64,000 nucleotides of DNA from Variibacter gotjawalensis. GTDB taxonomy: Bacteria; Pseudomonadota; Alphaproteobacteria; Rhizobiales; Xanthobacteraceae. How positions within the stretch are numbered: position 1 is the first letter of the stretch; the number at the start of each line of letters is the position of its first letter. The stretch is from the NCBI RefSeq assembly GCF_002355335.1, contig NZ_AP014946.1, forward strand, positions 4,522,238 to 4,586,237. Reading direction: 5' to 3'. The notes beneath the pieces were generated by a model. It was given only the letters and a program-made list of their open reading frames with translations. It did not search any database and was not told the origin of the DNA. Position numbers and translations under genes: made by a program. Positions 8,105 to 16,724 of this stretch are shown in pieces.

Positions 8105-8419
8105 ATGGATTTCCGTTTTCTCTTCGACGACCTTGTCAGCGAGCCGCCGGATGAGCAGCCGCTGGGAGAGATTGTGAACTATGCGCAATGGCGCCTAGTG
8201 CACGGTTATCCCCCCATCCGCGCAGAAGCATGGGTACTCCGCTTCGGCAAATTAAAGAGCGATGAGATGAGCAACAAATCGAAGGCAGCAGAGAAGCGCC
8301 CAGTCACGATTGCGGACTCGACAGCCTTGTCGGGGCAAAACAAACCCGCAAAGGATCAGGACAATCCGGAAGACAAAGCAGTTCGGGTAGAAGAGTTGAA
8401 TTCGCAAAACGACAAATAG
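8105..8419 (+). CDS. hypothetical protein, 104 aa
   Basis: The N-terminal half (MDFRFLFDDLVSEPPDEQP to WVLRFGKL) is globular and aromatic; the C-terminal half from about residue 55 is hydrophilic, Lys/Asp/Glu-rich and probably disordered (KPAKDQDNPEDKA). The frame is open back to a TTG at 8036. Neither start has a clear ribosome binding site, so I give the first ATG. Another ATG at 8268 could start a 50-residue disordered protein. Unrecognised. Confidence 0.45.
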   Translation: MDFRFLFDDLVSEPPDEQPLGEIVNYAQWRLVHGYPPIRAEAWVLRFGKLKSDEMSNKSKAAEKRPVTIADSTALSGQNKPAKDQDNPEDKAVRVEELNSQNDK

Positions 8420-8452
8420 TCGAAACCTAAGGCATTGCCACCAAGTCGGTCT

Positions 8453-8468
8453 TGGCACGCATGCTGCG
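8453..8468 (+). promoter_or_regulatory. sigma-54-like promoter candidate
   Basis: TGGCACG, four bases, then CTGCG; the GG and GC doublets have the fixed 12-base register of -24/-12 promoters, with one mismatch in the second box. The predicted start is around 8479, ten bases before a 32-codon ORF. No activator site or sigma-54 activator gene is seen nearby, so this may be chance. Confidence 0.25.
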
Positions 8469-8488
8469 AGCTCGCTGATGATGCCTAT

Positions 8489-8587
8489 ATGAAGCGGATC
8501 ATTCGCGTGATCCTTGCAGATGCGCAGCTTAGCCTGGCCGCAGGCTTCCTCATAGGCTTAGTCTTGTCGCGTTGGTTGAGCGGCTAG
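8489..8587 (+). CDS. possible 32-aa membrane peptide
   Basis: ATG AAG start giving MKRIIRVILADAQL, then a hydrophobic helix (SLAAGFLIGLVLSRWL) ending in SG. Basic N-terminus and one membrane span, as in the other tiny membrane peptides of this region. The ribosome binding site is weak (CTGATG), but a -24/-12-like promoter lies just upstream. Tentative. Confidence 0.35.
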   Translation: MKRIIRVILADAQLSLAAGFLIGLVLSRWLSG

Positions 8588-8764
8588 CCCTCCACCTCGT
8601 TGTATTGTGCACGAAAGTGCTGGTCACTGTGCCGTTCAACAGCTGAAGGCTGGGGATCAGGCAGAGCTTACTGCGTCCCGGTCGTTAGCCGTCAGCGAGC
8701 GATACAAGACGCACTCGGCGTTACACGCTAGCGTCGCTTCGTGTGATTCTACATTGGAGGTAAC

Positions 8765-8935
8765 ATGGCTAAGGTTTCTACTACCATCAAACGCGCGGTG
8801 AAAAAGGCTGCCGCTAAGATCACGAAGACAGCTGAGAAGGCTGCCGCCAAGGTGAAAAAGGCTACGAAGTCTGCGGCAAAGAAAAAGACAACGAAGAAAG
8901 CTGCGAAGAAAAAGACGGCGAAGAAAAAGACGTGA
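8765..8935 (+). CDS. 56-aa Lys/Ala-rich histone H1-like protein
   Basis: ATG with GGAGG six bases upstream (TTGGAGGTAAC). The product MAKVSTTIKRAVKKAAAK continues with AKKK, TKKA and AEKAAAK repeats to KKKT; it is almost only Lys, Ala and Thr. This is the composition of bacterial histone H1-like tails (as in HctA/AlgP-type proteins), which bind and compact DNA non-specifically through lysine contacts. It has no other domain. It is likely an abundant small nucleoid protein, fitting the stress-gene flavour of the region. Confidence 0.75.
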   Translation: MAKVSTTIKRAVKKAAAKITKTAEKAAAKVKKATKSAAKKKTTKKAAKKKTAKKKT

Positions 8936-8993
8936 TCGCCGTACCACCGCGATTAAACAGAGCAGCTCCCGACTGTTGGTTGGTTAGATCGCG

Positions 8994-9755
8994 GTGACGA
9001 AACTAAGATCGAAATTGCGCGGTCTCTACAACGGAAAAACCAAGACTGCGGTCCGTTTCCGTTTCGCAGTTGTCGCGATGGATCTTGCGATAATCGCGTT
9101 CTTCATCGCGACTCCGATTTTGCAGAAGACGGCGTCGTTCTTATGGCTTGATTACTCCGTTGCCGCGCTGCTTTCAGTCGACATTGGTTGCCGAATGCTT
9201 GCCGAAAAGGACGTCCGCAACTGCGTCCGGCAACCTATGTTCTACGTCGACTGTTTCATCTTGCTGACCCTATTGTTTCCGTCGACGCTGGCGAACTTAG
9301 GCTTCCTTCGCATCCTTCGACTGTGGTCTCTGTCGCGCAGCGGTTTCTTGTGGGAGCCGCTAACCTCGTTGGGCTTCAAGACTTGGCGGGACACAGGCCA
9401 CGCCGTTGTAAATCTCGTCACATTCCTCTTCATAACGACGGGCTTCGTCTACACGTTCTTTTTCCGTGCCGGCGAAGGCTCTGCCGGCTACATTGACGCG
9501 CTTTATTTCACCGTAGCTACGATCACAACAACAGGGTTCGGCGACATCACGCTTCCAGGCGTTGCTGGCAAGCTAACTTCGATCGCCGTGATGATTGTCG
9601 GGCTTTCGCTGTTCGTCCGTTTAGCTCAAGCGGTTTTCCGACCCTATAAAGTGACGTTCCATTGTCCAGCTTGTGCGCTCCAGCGCCATGAGCCAGATGC
9701 GGTTCACTGCAAAGCTTGCGGGCATATCCTTCAGCTTCCTGACGAAGGAGAGTGA
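8994..9755 (+). CDS. voltage-gated-type K+ channel with C-terminal zinc ribbon
   Basis: Six-segment cation channel, 253 aa. Membrane helices lie at about 22-45, 50-70, 78-100, 102-118 (S4-like, arginines in LRILRLWSLSR), 138-158 and 190-212. The pore loop has the K+ selectivity filter TTTGFGD at residues 178-184. The cytoplasmic tail holds a four-cysteine zinc ribbon: CPAC at 224-227 and CKAC at 239-242. Channels of this family conduct K+ out of or into the cell in response to voltage; the zinc ribbon is an unusual tail that could sense redox or metal or hold the tetramer. Start GTG. It lies 32 bp before the antiporter gene, so they are probably cotranscribed. Confidence 0.85.
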   Translation: MTKLRSKLRGLYNGKTKTAVRFRFAVVAMDLAIIAFFIATPILQKTASFLWLDYSVAALLSVDIGCRMLAEKDVRNCVRQPMFYVDCFILLTLLFPSTLANLGFLRILRLWSLSRSGFLWEPLTSLGFKTWRDTGHAVVNLVTFLFITTGFVYTFFFRAGEGSAGYIDALYFTVATITTTGFGDITLPGVAGKLTSIAVMIVGLSLFVRLAQAVFRPYKVTFHCPACALQRHEPDAVHCKACGHILQLPDEGE

Positions 9756-9787
9756 ACTGGCGAAGCTGACAACACCTCGATCCTACG

Positions 9788-11044
9788 GTGAGACGCTTGT
9801 TTGAAGCGTTAGATCCTTACATCCTGCTTTTGACAGGCGCAGGCTGCCTTATCGCACTGGTTGTTTGGCTACCCCTTGTTCTCCAACGACTCCCCCTCTC
9901 GCTGCCAATTGTATGCATCGCTATCGGCGCTGGCCTTTTCTCTCTGCCGATAACAAATCTGAAGCCTCTGCCGACGCAGTTTCCTATAATCACAGAACGG
10001 TTCTCAGAATTTGTTGTGATCATAGCCCTTATGGGCGCTGGTCTGAAGATTGATAGAGTCTTCGGTTTCCGACGATGGTCCATTGCTTGGCGGCTGATCG
10101 CAATCACGATGCCGCTCAGCATTGTGGCGATCACGCTCTTAGCAGGTTGGTGGATGGGTCTGTCATGGACCATCGCGTTACTGCTTGGCAGTGCACTTGC
10201 GCCTACCGATCCTGTGTTAGCTGCTGACGTGCAGGTTGGCCCACCAAAGTCCGAAGAAGAGGATGACGTTCGCTTTGGGCTGACCGCAGAAGCTGGCCTA
10301 AACGATGGCTTCGCATTTCCGTTTGTCAATCTGGCCATCGTGTTGGCCGTGGCAAGCACGAACAACTGGTTTGCGAACTGGTTTGCCTACAACGTCCTTT
10401 GGGAAATCATCGGCGGCACAGTGGCGGGCTATTTGATTGGCCGTCTATTCGGGTGGCTGACTTTTCATCTCCCAGGCAAGAGCAAAATTGCGCGAACTGG
10501 TGATGGTCTCATCGCGCTATCTGCGACATTTGTCTCGTACGGCGTGACTGAGTTGCTTCATTGCTACGGTTTTCTCGCCGTGTTCGTTACCGCGCTAACT
10601 TTCCGGCACGCGCACCGCAGTCATGATTTCAATGTTGATATGCATCAACTCACCGAGCAAATCGAACGCGTCGCAATGATGGTGCTCTTGATACTATTCG
10701 GAGGCGCGCTTGTGAGTGGCTTACTCAAACCGTTGACTAGCGTGGATTTGGCTGCTGCCTTCATTGTCCTGGTTGTGATCAGGCCGCTGGCCGGAATTGC
10801 AGGTATGATGGGTCATAAGGCGGCGTTTGTCGAAAAAATGACGATTGCGTTTTTTGGAATCCGTGGCGTTGGGTCGATCTACTATCTGGCGTTCGCCATG
10901 AACAAAATTGATCTGCCGAACGCTGAGCACGTATGGGCATTCGTCGGGCTAATTATCCTGATCTCCATACTCATGCATGGGCTAACGGTGACGCCAGTGA
11001 TGCGCCTGCTTGATCGCACCGCAAACCGAGCTAGCCCGAGCTGA
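9788..11044 (+). CDS. CPA1-type Na+/H+ (cation/proton) antiporter
   Basis: A 418-aa integral membrane protein with about 12 hydrophobic segments and no large cytoplasmic tail. Family motifs are clear: APTDPVLAADVQVG near residue 140 and LTAEAGLNDGFAFP near 166, where the acidic residue pair of the ion-binding unwound helices lies. It exchanges Na+ or K+ for protons across the inner membrane and so controls cytoplasmic pH and salt. GTG start, downstream of the K+ channel gene, with a YetF-like gene after it: an ion-homeostasis cluster. The transported cation cannot be read from sequence. Confidence 0.85.
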   Translation: MRRLFEALDPYILLLTGAGCLIALVVWLPLVLQRLPLSLPIVCIAIGAGLFSLPITNLKPLPTQFPIITERFSEFVVIIALMGAGLKIDRVFGFRRWSIAWRLIAITMPLSIVAITLLAGWWMGLSWTIALLLGSALAPTDPVLAADVQVGPPKSEEEDDVRFGLTAEAGLNDGFAFPFVNLAIVLAVASTNNWFANWFAYNVLWEIIGGTVAGYLIGRLFGWLTFHLPGKSKIARTGDGLIALSATFVSYGVTELLHCYGFLAVFVTALTFRHAHRSHDFNVDMHQLTEQIERVAMMVLLILFGGALVSGLLKPLTSVDLAAAFIVLVVIRPLAGIAGMMGHKAAFVEKMTIAFFGIRGVGSIYYLAFAMNKIDLPNAEHVWAFVGLIILISILMHGLTVTPVMRLLDRTANRASPS

Positions 11045-11097
11045 GGTTTGTCAGCTTCCGTTCTGTCTGAAGCGTTTTCTGCACGCCTTCCGCAAGC

Positions 11098-11122
11098 GGA
11101 ACATGGCGGCTTTAACGTCGTT
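11098..11122 (+). promoter_or_regulatory. general-stress (EcfG-type) promoter, consensus match
   Basis: GGAAC at 11098-11102, exactly 16 bases, then CGTT at 11119-11122, a perfect match to the GGAAC-N16-CGTT consensus. A start near 11130 would give the YetF-like gene at 11170 a short leader. It would drive this gene separately from the antiporter. Confidence 0.6.
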
Positions 11123-11169
11123 GTCGCGCCACGCGCTCTAACGCCCGCGCAAGCAACCGGTGCATTCAA

Positions 11170-11658
11170 ATGTGGACGATCAATTGGACTGAGATTTTCA
11201 TTCCGTCGGCCTCCATCGCCGAAATCATGATCCGCGGCACGATCATGTATCTCTTCCTTTTTTTGGCTCTGAGATTTGTATCGTCCAGACAGGTCGGGCA
11301 ACTAGGGATTTCGGACGTGCTGGTTATCGTCGTGATTGCCGACGCATCACAAAATGCTTTTGCCGGCGAATATCGATCGATCACGGAAGGGGTGATGCTC
11401 GTGCTCGTCATCATCTTCTGGAATTACATAATCAATTTCCTGAGTCACCGAGTTCCTGGTCTACGCTTTCTCGCGTCGGCGCCGGCTGTGCCTCTGATAT
11501 CTCGCGGGGTGTTGGACCGTCGGAACATGCGCGCAAATCTCATAACTCTCGAAGAGCTGGAAAGTCATTTGAGGCAGCATGGCGTCGAAAAGATTGCTGA
11601 TGTAAAGCGCGCAATGCTTGAAGGCGATGGATCAATCAGCGTTGTCAAAGCAGCGTAA
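11170..11658 (+). CDS. YetF-like DUF421 membrane protein
   Basis: 162 aa. Two or three membrane helices occupy residues 15-95 (IMYLFLFLALRF, ISDVLVIVVIADASQNAF, GVMLVLVIIFWNYIINF), then comes the cytoplasmic YetF domain (VPLISRGVLDRRNMRANLITLEELESHLRQHGVEKIADVKRAMLEGDGSISVV). In spore-formers and others, YetF-type proteins are membrane-anchored and assemble channels or signalling platforms; their role in Gram-negatives is unknown. Length and domain order match the family. A consensus stress promoter at 11098 precedes it. Confidence 0.85.
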   Translation: MWTINWTEIFIPSASIAEIMIRGTIMYLFLFLALRFVSSRQVGQLGISDVLVIVVIADASQNAFAGEYRSITEGVMLVLVIIFWNYIINFLSHRVPGLRFLASAPAVPLISRGVLDRRNMRANLITLEELESHLRQHGVEKIADVKRAMLEGDGSISVVKAA

Positions 11659-11872
11659 AAGACCATGAGTTTTGCCACCAAAGGCTTCGGCCGACGCTGC
11701 CGTGCGACATGACACGATAGGCGCGCCAATTCGTCGCGGCGGGAAATCGACGGGGCCTTCCACCGCATAATCGTTTGGCAATGCCGCGAAATCTGCCGTC
11801 CACGTTTCTGCAACACAAATGTTTGTCACGGCATGCGCTCCCTGGTTACGATAGTCAGGTGGGAGACACGCA

Positions 11873-12910
11873 GTGGGCTTACCGGATAGCATCGCCTCGG
11901 AAGGATGGTCGGCGTCTACCCGCGATCGCGAAGCGCTTTACAAAAGTGCGCTAGCGGCGGGGCGCATGGGGGCATGGGAAACTGACCTGGTTAAGCGGAC
12001 CCGCACTTGGTCCCCGGAAGGAATGGCCCTGTTTGGCCTGAGTTTACCTGATGGTCGAGGAACAGTAGGCGGACCAGACGATGAGTATTGGCGTGCCCTG
12101 CACCCTGACGACCGTGGCCTCATGGCGAAGTTTCATGCGATCGCGCAAAAGCAAGATTCGTTTGCCGCCGAGTATCGCATTGTCTTGCCAAACGGAATAA
12201 CGCGATGGGTTTCGGGTCGAGGCATGGTTATGGATCGGGGATCGGACGGCAGCGCCATGCGTATGGTCAGTATCGTCGCCGACATCACCGAACGTAAAGC
12301 AGCTGAAGACCACGTGAAATTTTTGCTGAGCGAGACCGCGCATCGATCAAAGAACTTGATGACGGTCATTAGCGCCGTCGCAAAACGAACGGCAGCGAAC
12401 TCGAAGACCTTGAAAGACTTTGATGAGCGCTTTCAAGGCCGCCTGCAGGCTATGGCGCGATCGCAAGATCTGTTGGTTCGCCAAGACTGGCGATCCGTAT
12501 CGCTGAAGCAGCTAATCTCGCATCAGCTCGAGGCTTTCTTGGATACAACCGCTAGCCGACTTGTGGTCAACGGCGAAGATTTAGATTTGAGCCCCGAAGC
12601 AGCAGAAGCAATCGGTCTAGCTTTGCACGAACTGGCAACGAACGCGGTCAAACACGGCTCTCTGGCGTCACCAACGGGCCGCATTGATCTCGCATGGCAA
12701 ATTAAAAAGGGCGAAACGCTGGAACTTGTTTGGAAAGAAAGCGGCGCCGCTGTGTCTCCATCGCCGACCAGACAAGGCTTCGGCCATGTTGTACTCACCG
12801 AAATGATTTCGCGCGCGGTCAACGGCTCCGTCGAGATAGGCTACTCAACTGGCGCGCTCAGTTGGACTTTGCAAGCGCCGCTCTCATCAATCACGTCGCA
12901 GCGCGAGTGA
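11873..12910 (+). CDS. PAS-HWE family sensor histidine kinase
   Basis: Soluble 345-aa kinase. A PAS fold covers about residues 20-145 (RMGAWETDL, ALHPDD, EYRIVLPNGITRWVSGRG, VADITERKAAE). The phospho-acceptor is His157 in ETAHRSKNL, then the HWE-type ATPase: N-box LHELATNAVKHG at 251-262 and the W-x-E element at 287-289 (LVWKES). GTG start with GTGGGAG upstream. HWE kinases of alphaproteobacteria often phosphorylate PhyR-type or single-domain response regulators; no such partner lies in the window. No membrane segment, so the signal is cytoplasmic; whether the PAS domain binds FMN or another ligand is not clear, as no GRNCRFL cysteine motif is present. Confidence 0.9.
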   Translation: MGLPDSIASEGWSASTRDREALYKSALAAGRMGAWETDLVKRTRTWSPEGMALFGLSLPDGRGTVGGPDDEYWRALHPDDRGLMAKFHAIAQKQDSFAAEYRIVLPNGITRWVSGRGMVMDRGSDGSAMRMVSIVADITERKAAEDHVKFLLSETAHRSKNLMTVISAVAKRTAANSKTLKDFDERFQGRLQAMARSQDLLVRQDWRSVSLKQLISHQLEAFLDTTASRLVVNGEDLDLSPEAAEAIGLALHELATNAVKHGSLASPTGRIDLAWQIKKGETLELVWKESGAAVSPSPTRQGFGHVVLTEMISRAVNGSVEIGYSTGALSWTLQAPLSSITSQRE

Positions 12911-13042
12911 GATCTGTTTCGACGACGCTGCCACTAAACGTTTACGCGCAGGTGATAGTCGCAAAAAATACGACAGCCTGAAGAAATCCTTTTGTTGAAT
13001 CGACAGTCGAGGCTGATCGATAGCGCCCAGGAATTCGTAAGC

Positions 13043-13379
13043 CTATCGCGCCACCTGCAGCAACCGCTGTTTGGGCATTCGATCGAGATTCTTGTAAGCC
13101 ATTCGCATCTCGGGTTGTAGCGACAGCTGCGGCAATAGGCCGACATGCGGTCGATATACGTTCCTGAAGCTGCAAAAGGCTTCGATGCGAGCGTGTCGCC
13201 GTCGGCAAACATCACCCTGCCATGCGTGTTCGGTAAGTCCACCCAGTCGAAAGCGTCTGCATAGACGACGAGGTACCAATCCTCAATCAGCAGGCTTGAT
13301 GCCTGCGAGCAGAGCGAAATTCCCAGTCATCAGCAAGCGTTGAAAATAGTGCGCGTAAGCTTTGCGTTTCGTATCGGCG
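13043..13379 (-). pseudogene. remnant of a photolyase/cryptochrome (FeS-BCP/PhrB-type) gene
   Basis: On the minus strand the decayed C-terminal part of an iron-sulfur photolyase-like protein can be read in pieces: ADTKRKAYAHYFQRLLMTGNFALLAGI, then after a frameshift EDWYLVVYADAFDWVDLPNT, then FADGDTLASKPFAASGTYIDRMSAYCRSCRYN, then after an internal deletion NPRMAYKNLDRMPKQRLLQ and a stop. The intact family has about 35 residues between CRY and the final NPR. The upstream two thirds of the gene are absent: at 13380 the similarity stops at an inverted repeat, next to the phage-derived genes. These proteins repair (6-4) photoproducts. Clearly non-functional here. Confidence 0.75.
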
Positions 13380-13383
13380 ACCC

Positions 13384-13413
13384 GACCCTCACAGGGCCTC
13401 GCCGGTGAGGGTC
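13384..13413. repeat. perfect inverted repeat at the phage/photolyase boundary
   Basis: GACCCTCAC pairs with GTGAGGGTC around a 12-base GC-rich loop. It lies exactly between the end of the photolyase remnant and the last terminase codon. It could be the terminase operon's transcription terminator (no T-run) or mark an insertion end. Confidence 0.5.
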
Positions 13414-13426
13414 CGTACCAATACGG

Positions 13427-14862
13427 TTAGTACTCTCGAGACATTCCGCTCATGATTGATTGCATCACGCGCGTAATATTGGCGTTGGCAAAAGGTGACT
13501 CGTAGTTGGCGAGAGCTTGGGTAGTGCTGTCGACTTGATCGTCGTTGCGGCCTCCGGGAAAAGACAACAATTCTGCCTCAAAGTCTGCTAGCCAGGAAGC
13601 TTGACGAGGCAGATATACCAACCCCGCTTCGAACTTCGGGGACTGCAAAGCCAGCCGAACTATTTTGTCGCCTTCCGGGCGCACACCGCGAACTGGTATG
13701 CCTTGCGACTGAAGATCGTCAAGTAAGCCGTACCCGATCCCGGCCTCCTCGATAAGGACTTGGTGCGATCCGGAGTACCGGTGCAATTTAGCCGCTAGTC
13801 GCCTGAGCTCGGTATACGACACGCGCTGTCGTGTAACATCAAGCAGATAGAAACGGTTGTTGACTATCGACCAGGTCGTGCAAACCGACCAGTCGTTAGC
13901 GCCTCCTTCTTTCGAAGCCGTGTCCCAGCTTTGCAGGATGAATTTGTGCTTGGCCAATGGAACGTCGTCGTACCTTTGCAGCCATTTCCGTTTGATCATC
14001 GCGCCGCCCGGCGGAACAGGTGCTTGCTGATACTGAGCCGCGAACATGTCAGAACCGATCGTGCGTTTGATGTGATCGAGAATCGCTCGCGGTTCATGGC
14101 GGGGTTAAGTACGTCGCCGACCGGTCGGTAGTGTGCATGATCGTAGCTGAGCGGGATCGAATCGTCGACTTCCGCAATGGCGGGTAGAATAAGCTGGTGC
14201 CATTCTTCATCGTCAGAGCGCAGTAAATGGCCAACCAAATCGTCTTGATGCAAGCGCTGCATGATGACGATGATCGCACCCTCTTGCTTGTTATCGAGAC
14301 GCGATAGTAGCGTGTTCGCGTACCAAGTGTTCACAGCTTCGCGCTTTAGCTTTGAGTTCGCATCATCGGCTTTAAGCGGATCATCGATGATAATGATATC
14401 CCCGCCGCGGCCTGTGAGCGTCCCGTCGACAGAAGTAGCCAATCGAAATCCGTGTTGGGTAGTCTGCGTTTTAGTCTCTGTATTTTTGATTGGCGAAAGG
14501 CGCATGCTCGGCCACGCTCGGCGATACCATGGCGAGTTGACTACTATCCGAAACATGTTTGCGTGGTCGATCGCTAGTGACTGGGAATAGCTGACACACA
14601 AGACTCGCTTCGTCGGGTCGCGACCAAGCACGAAAGCAGGAAAACCGACCGAACCAATGATCGATTTCAGTGATCGCGGCGGCACGTTGATTATCAATCT
14701 CTTTAGCTCGCCTCGACGTACGCGCTCGAGATAGTAAGCTATCGCCCGAATGTGCCAATTCATGAAGAGAGTTTTATTTGGCGTCAGCGTGGCAAATGTT
14801 TTTTGGATGAACGCCACGAGGTCGGTCCGCAAGATTGCTGCAAGCAGGTTCTGATCAGTCAT
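13427..14862 (-). pseudogene. phage large terminase, split by a one-base frameshift
   Basis: Two frames form one phage terminase large subunit, the motor that packages DNA into procapsids. The N-terminal ATPase (start 14862, MTDQNLLAAIL) has a Walker A-like PPRSLKS at residues 61-67 and Walker B IIIIDDP around 156-162, followed by VIMQRLHQDDLVGHLL. After LNPAM near 14096 the frame slips: one base is missing before EPRAILDHIKRTIGSDMFAAQYQ, and the second frame continues with the RNase H-like nuclease (ILQSWDTASK, LIEEAGIGYGLLDDL, RNDDQVDSTTQAL) to 13427. Total about 478 aa, normal for this family. No portal, capsid or tail genes follow, so this is a relic. A sequencing error or programmed slip is possible but less likely. 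Confidence 0.8.
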
Positions 14863-15262
14863 GTCGCCGTCCTTTTGCCGTTGCTCGCCGCTCTATCGCC
14901 TCTTCAATGAGCATTTCGTCAAACGCAGAAGTATCTTCTGCATCTTCATCAACACGTTCGCTGCTCATCGCATGAAGATATGAAAATGCCTTGATGTTTC
15001 CGGCGGCACTTTTATCGGCAAGTTTGCGCAGGCCGATCTCTTCAATCGTCATCCGGCACGTTTTCCCATTGATCGTAACCGTCACCTTCCGATTGAGCGC
15101 CTTACACGCTAGCGTGCTTCGGTCAGTTTTCTTCTTTGGCCGCCCTTTCATATTTCCGCTTTGACCAGGCTTAAACTGATGGGCACGCGGCGGCTTGCAA
15201 TAGCCCACGAGATCCTCAACGTGCGTTTTTTCAGATGACGAGCCTTTCTTTCGCCTAGTCAT
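14855..15262 (-). CDS. DUF5681 protein, possible small terminase partner
   Basis: 135 aa from the ATG at 15262 (MTRRKKGSSSEK), which overlaps the end of the methyltransferase gene by 8 bp. It contains the DUF5681 signature PPRAHQFKPGQSGNMKGRPKKK at about 25-46, then a helical region (CRMTIEEIGLRKLADKSAAGNIKAFSYLHAM). Proteins with this domain commonly sit directly before large terminase genes in alphaproteobacterial genomes, as here, and may serve as DNA-recognition subunits; that role is inferred from position. It overlaps the terminase start by 8 bp, so the three genes form one operon. Confidence 0.75.
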   Translation of the reverse strand: MTRRKKGSSSEKTHVEDLVGYCKPPRAHQFKPGQSGNMKGRPKKKTDRSTLACKALNRKVTVTINGKTCRMTIEEIGLRKLADKSAAGNIKAFSYLHAMSSERVDEDAEDTSAFDEMLIEEAIERRATAKGRRHD

Positions 15263-16724
15263 CAGACCGCCCTTTCTTCGGCTGGCAGCCACTGCTCAGC
15301 GATCGCCGTTCGGCGAGCTCTTCGAAAGTTTCGCCGGTCGACTCAAGAACCGCATCGCGTCCGGTGTAGGCCTGCCATCGGCGAATTGAGACGTCCGCGT
15401 AGGTCGGGTCGAGCTCCATCACATACGCGCGTCGTCCAACTTTCTCAGCTGCAACGATTGTCGTGCCTGAACCGACGAAGGGATCCAACACGACATCGCC
15501 CGGCTTCGAGCAATCCAGGATAACGTCAGCGATCAATGCGGTGGGCTTGACGGTTGGATGCATCATGAGCTCCTCACGACGCCCGCGCTTGAAAGAGGTG
15601 ACCCCGGCGTAATGCCAGACATTCGTCCGGGATCGACCGTGCTGGCCAAGCTCGAAAGTATTGAGATGCGGAGCCGAGCCCTTCTTGAAGATCAGCACGA
15701 GCTCGTGTTGCGAGCGATAGAAGGTCCCCATGCCTGCGTTTGGCTTTACCCACACGCAGACGTTCTTCATCTCGCCGAATGCGGTGAGGCCGGCCGCTTC
15801 GAGCACGCTCATGTGGCGCCAATCGATGCAGACATATGCGACACCTCCCTCCTTCAACTCCCGGGCGGCGTTACACAGCGTCGTCTTGAGAAAATTTGCG
15901 AACTCGTCGTCGCGCATCTCGCCAGACGCCACTAAAAATTCGCGATGGCCGGATTGTCGGCGAGCGTGCTTTCCGATCGACACGTTGTATGGCGGATCCG
16001 CAAAAATCAAAGTGGCGGCCGTGCCGCAAAAAAGCTTGTCGAAGTCGGGGGATTGTCGAGCATCACCCACAAGCAATCGATGCTTGTTGAGTAACCAAAG
16101 TTCGCCGTGCTTTGACACGGCCTCACCGACTTTCGGCAGAACGTCCTCGGCCGCCCGATCTGGTGGCGGCGAATGATCGAGCCGTAGATTATCTAGCTCG
16201 GCAATCTCGAAGCCGGTATCCTCCAAATCAATTTCGGTATCTTCGATCAAGATTGCGAGTTCGCCAAGCTCTAGAGCTAGTGTCTCGCGATCCCAGCCCG
16301 CATCGAGCGCGAGGCGGTTGGCGGCTATCGCATAGATACGCTTGGCCTCGTCAGATAAGTGGGAAATGCGGATGACCGGGACGCGCTCAAGCTCCAGCTC
16401 AAGAGCGACGGCGTGACGCAGATGGCCGCTGAGGATGACATTGGACTCGTCGGCGATAATCGCTCCGATGAACCCGTATTTTTTGATGAGCCGAGCGAGC
16501 TTGCGGCGTTGTTTGCGACTATGCGTTCGTGCGTTGCGCGCGGCAGGTTGAAGTGCTTTAGGTGGAAGGTATTCGATCGACTGATCGATGGCCGAGTGCG
16601 GCTCAAGTCGCGCTGTCTCGTGCGTTTCGCCAGATCGCTTAACGCGCCGCCATGCTTTGTCGCGATGAGGATCGATCGACCGCGGCGATTTCGGGTCAGT
16701 TGATGATTGCTTTTGATTGCGCAT
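15255..16724 (-). CDS. ParB-like nuclease domain fused to a DNA methyltransferase
   Basis: 489 aa. The N-terminal ParB/sulfiredoxin-like domain (about 45-140) has LPPKALQPAARNARTHS, GFIGAIIADESNVILSGHLRHAVALELELERVPVI. The C-terminal DNA methyltransferase has FADPPYNV (motif IV) before LDPFVGSGTT (motif I, AdoMet binding), with HPTVKP between them; this circular order is the beta class, and DPPY indicates N6-adenine or N4-cytosine methylation. Such fusions occur in prophages beside terminases and are thought to protect phage DNA or act as regulatory methylases. No cognate restriction enzyme is seen. First gene of the terminase operon; all motifs are intact. Confidence 0.9.
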   Translation of the reverse strand: MRNQKQSSTDPKSPRSIDPHRDKAWRRVKRSGETHETARLEPHSAIDQSIEYLPPKALQPAARNARTHSRKQRRKLARLIKKYGFIGAIIADESNVILSGHLRHAVALELELERVPVIRISHLSDEAKRIYAIAANRLALDAGWDRETLALELGELAILIEDTEIDLEDTGFEIAELDNLRLDHSPPPDRAAEDVLPKVGEAVSKHGELWLLNKHRLLVGDARQSPDFDKLFCGTAATLIFADPPYNVSIGKHARRQSGHREFLVASGEMRDDEFANFLKTTLCNAARELKEGGVAYVCIDWRHMSVLEAAGLTAFGEMKNVCVWVKPNAGMGTFYRSQHELVLIFKKGSAPHLNTFELGQHGRSRTNVWHYAGVTSFKRGRREELMMHPTVKPTALIADVILDCSKPGDVVLDPFVGSGTTIVAAEKVGRRAYVMELDPTYADVSIRRWQAYTGRDAVLESTGETFEELAERRSLSSGCQPKKGRSDD

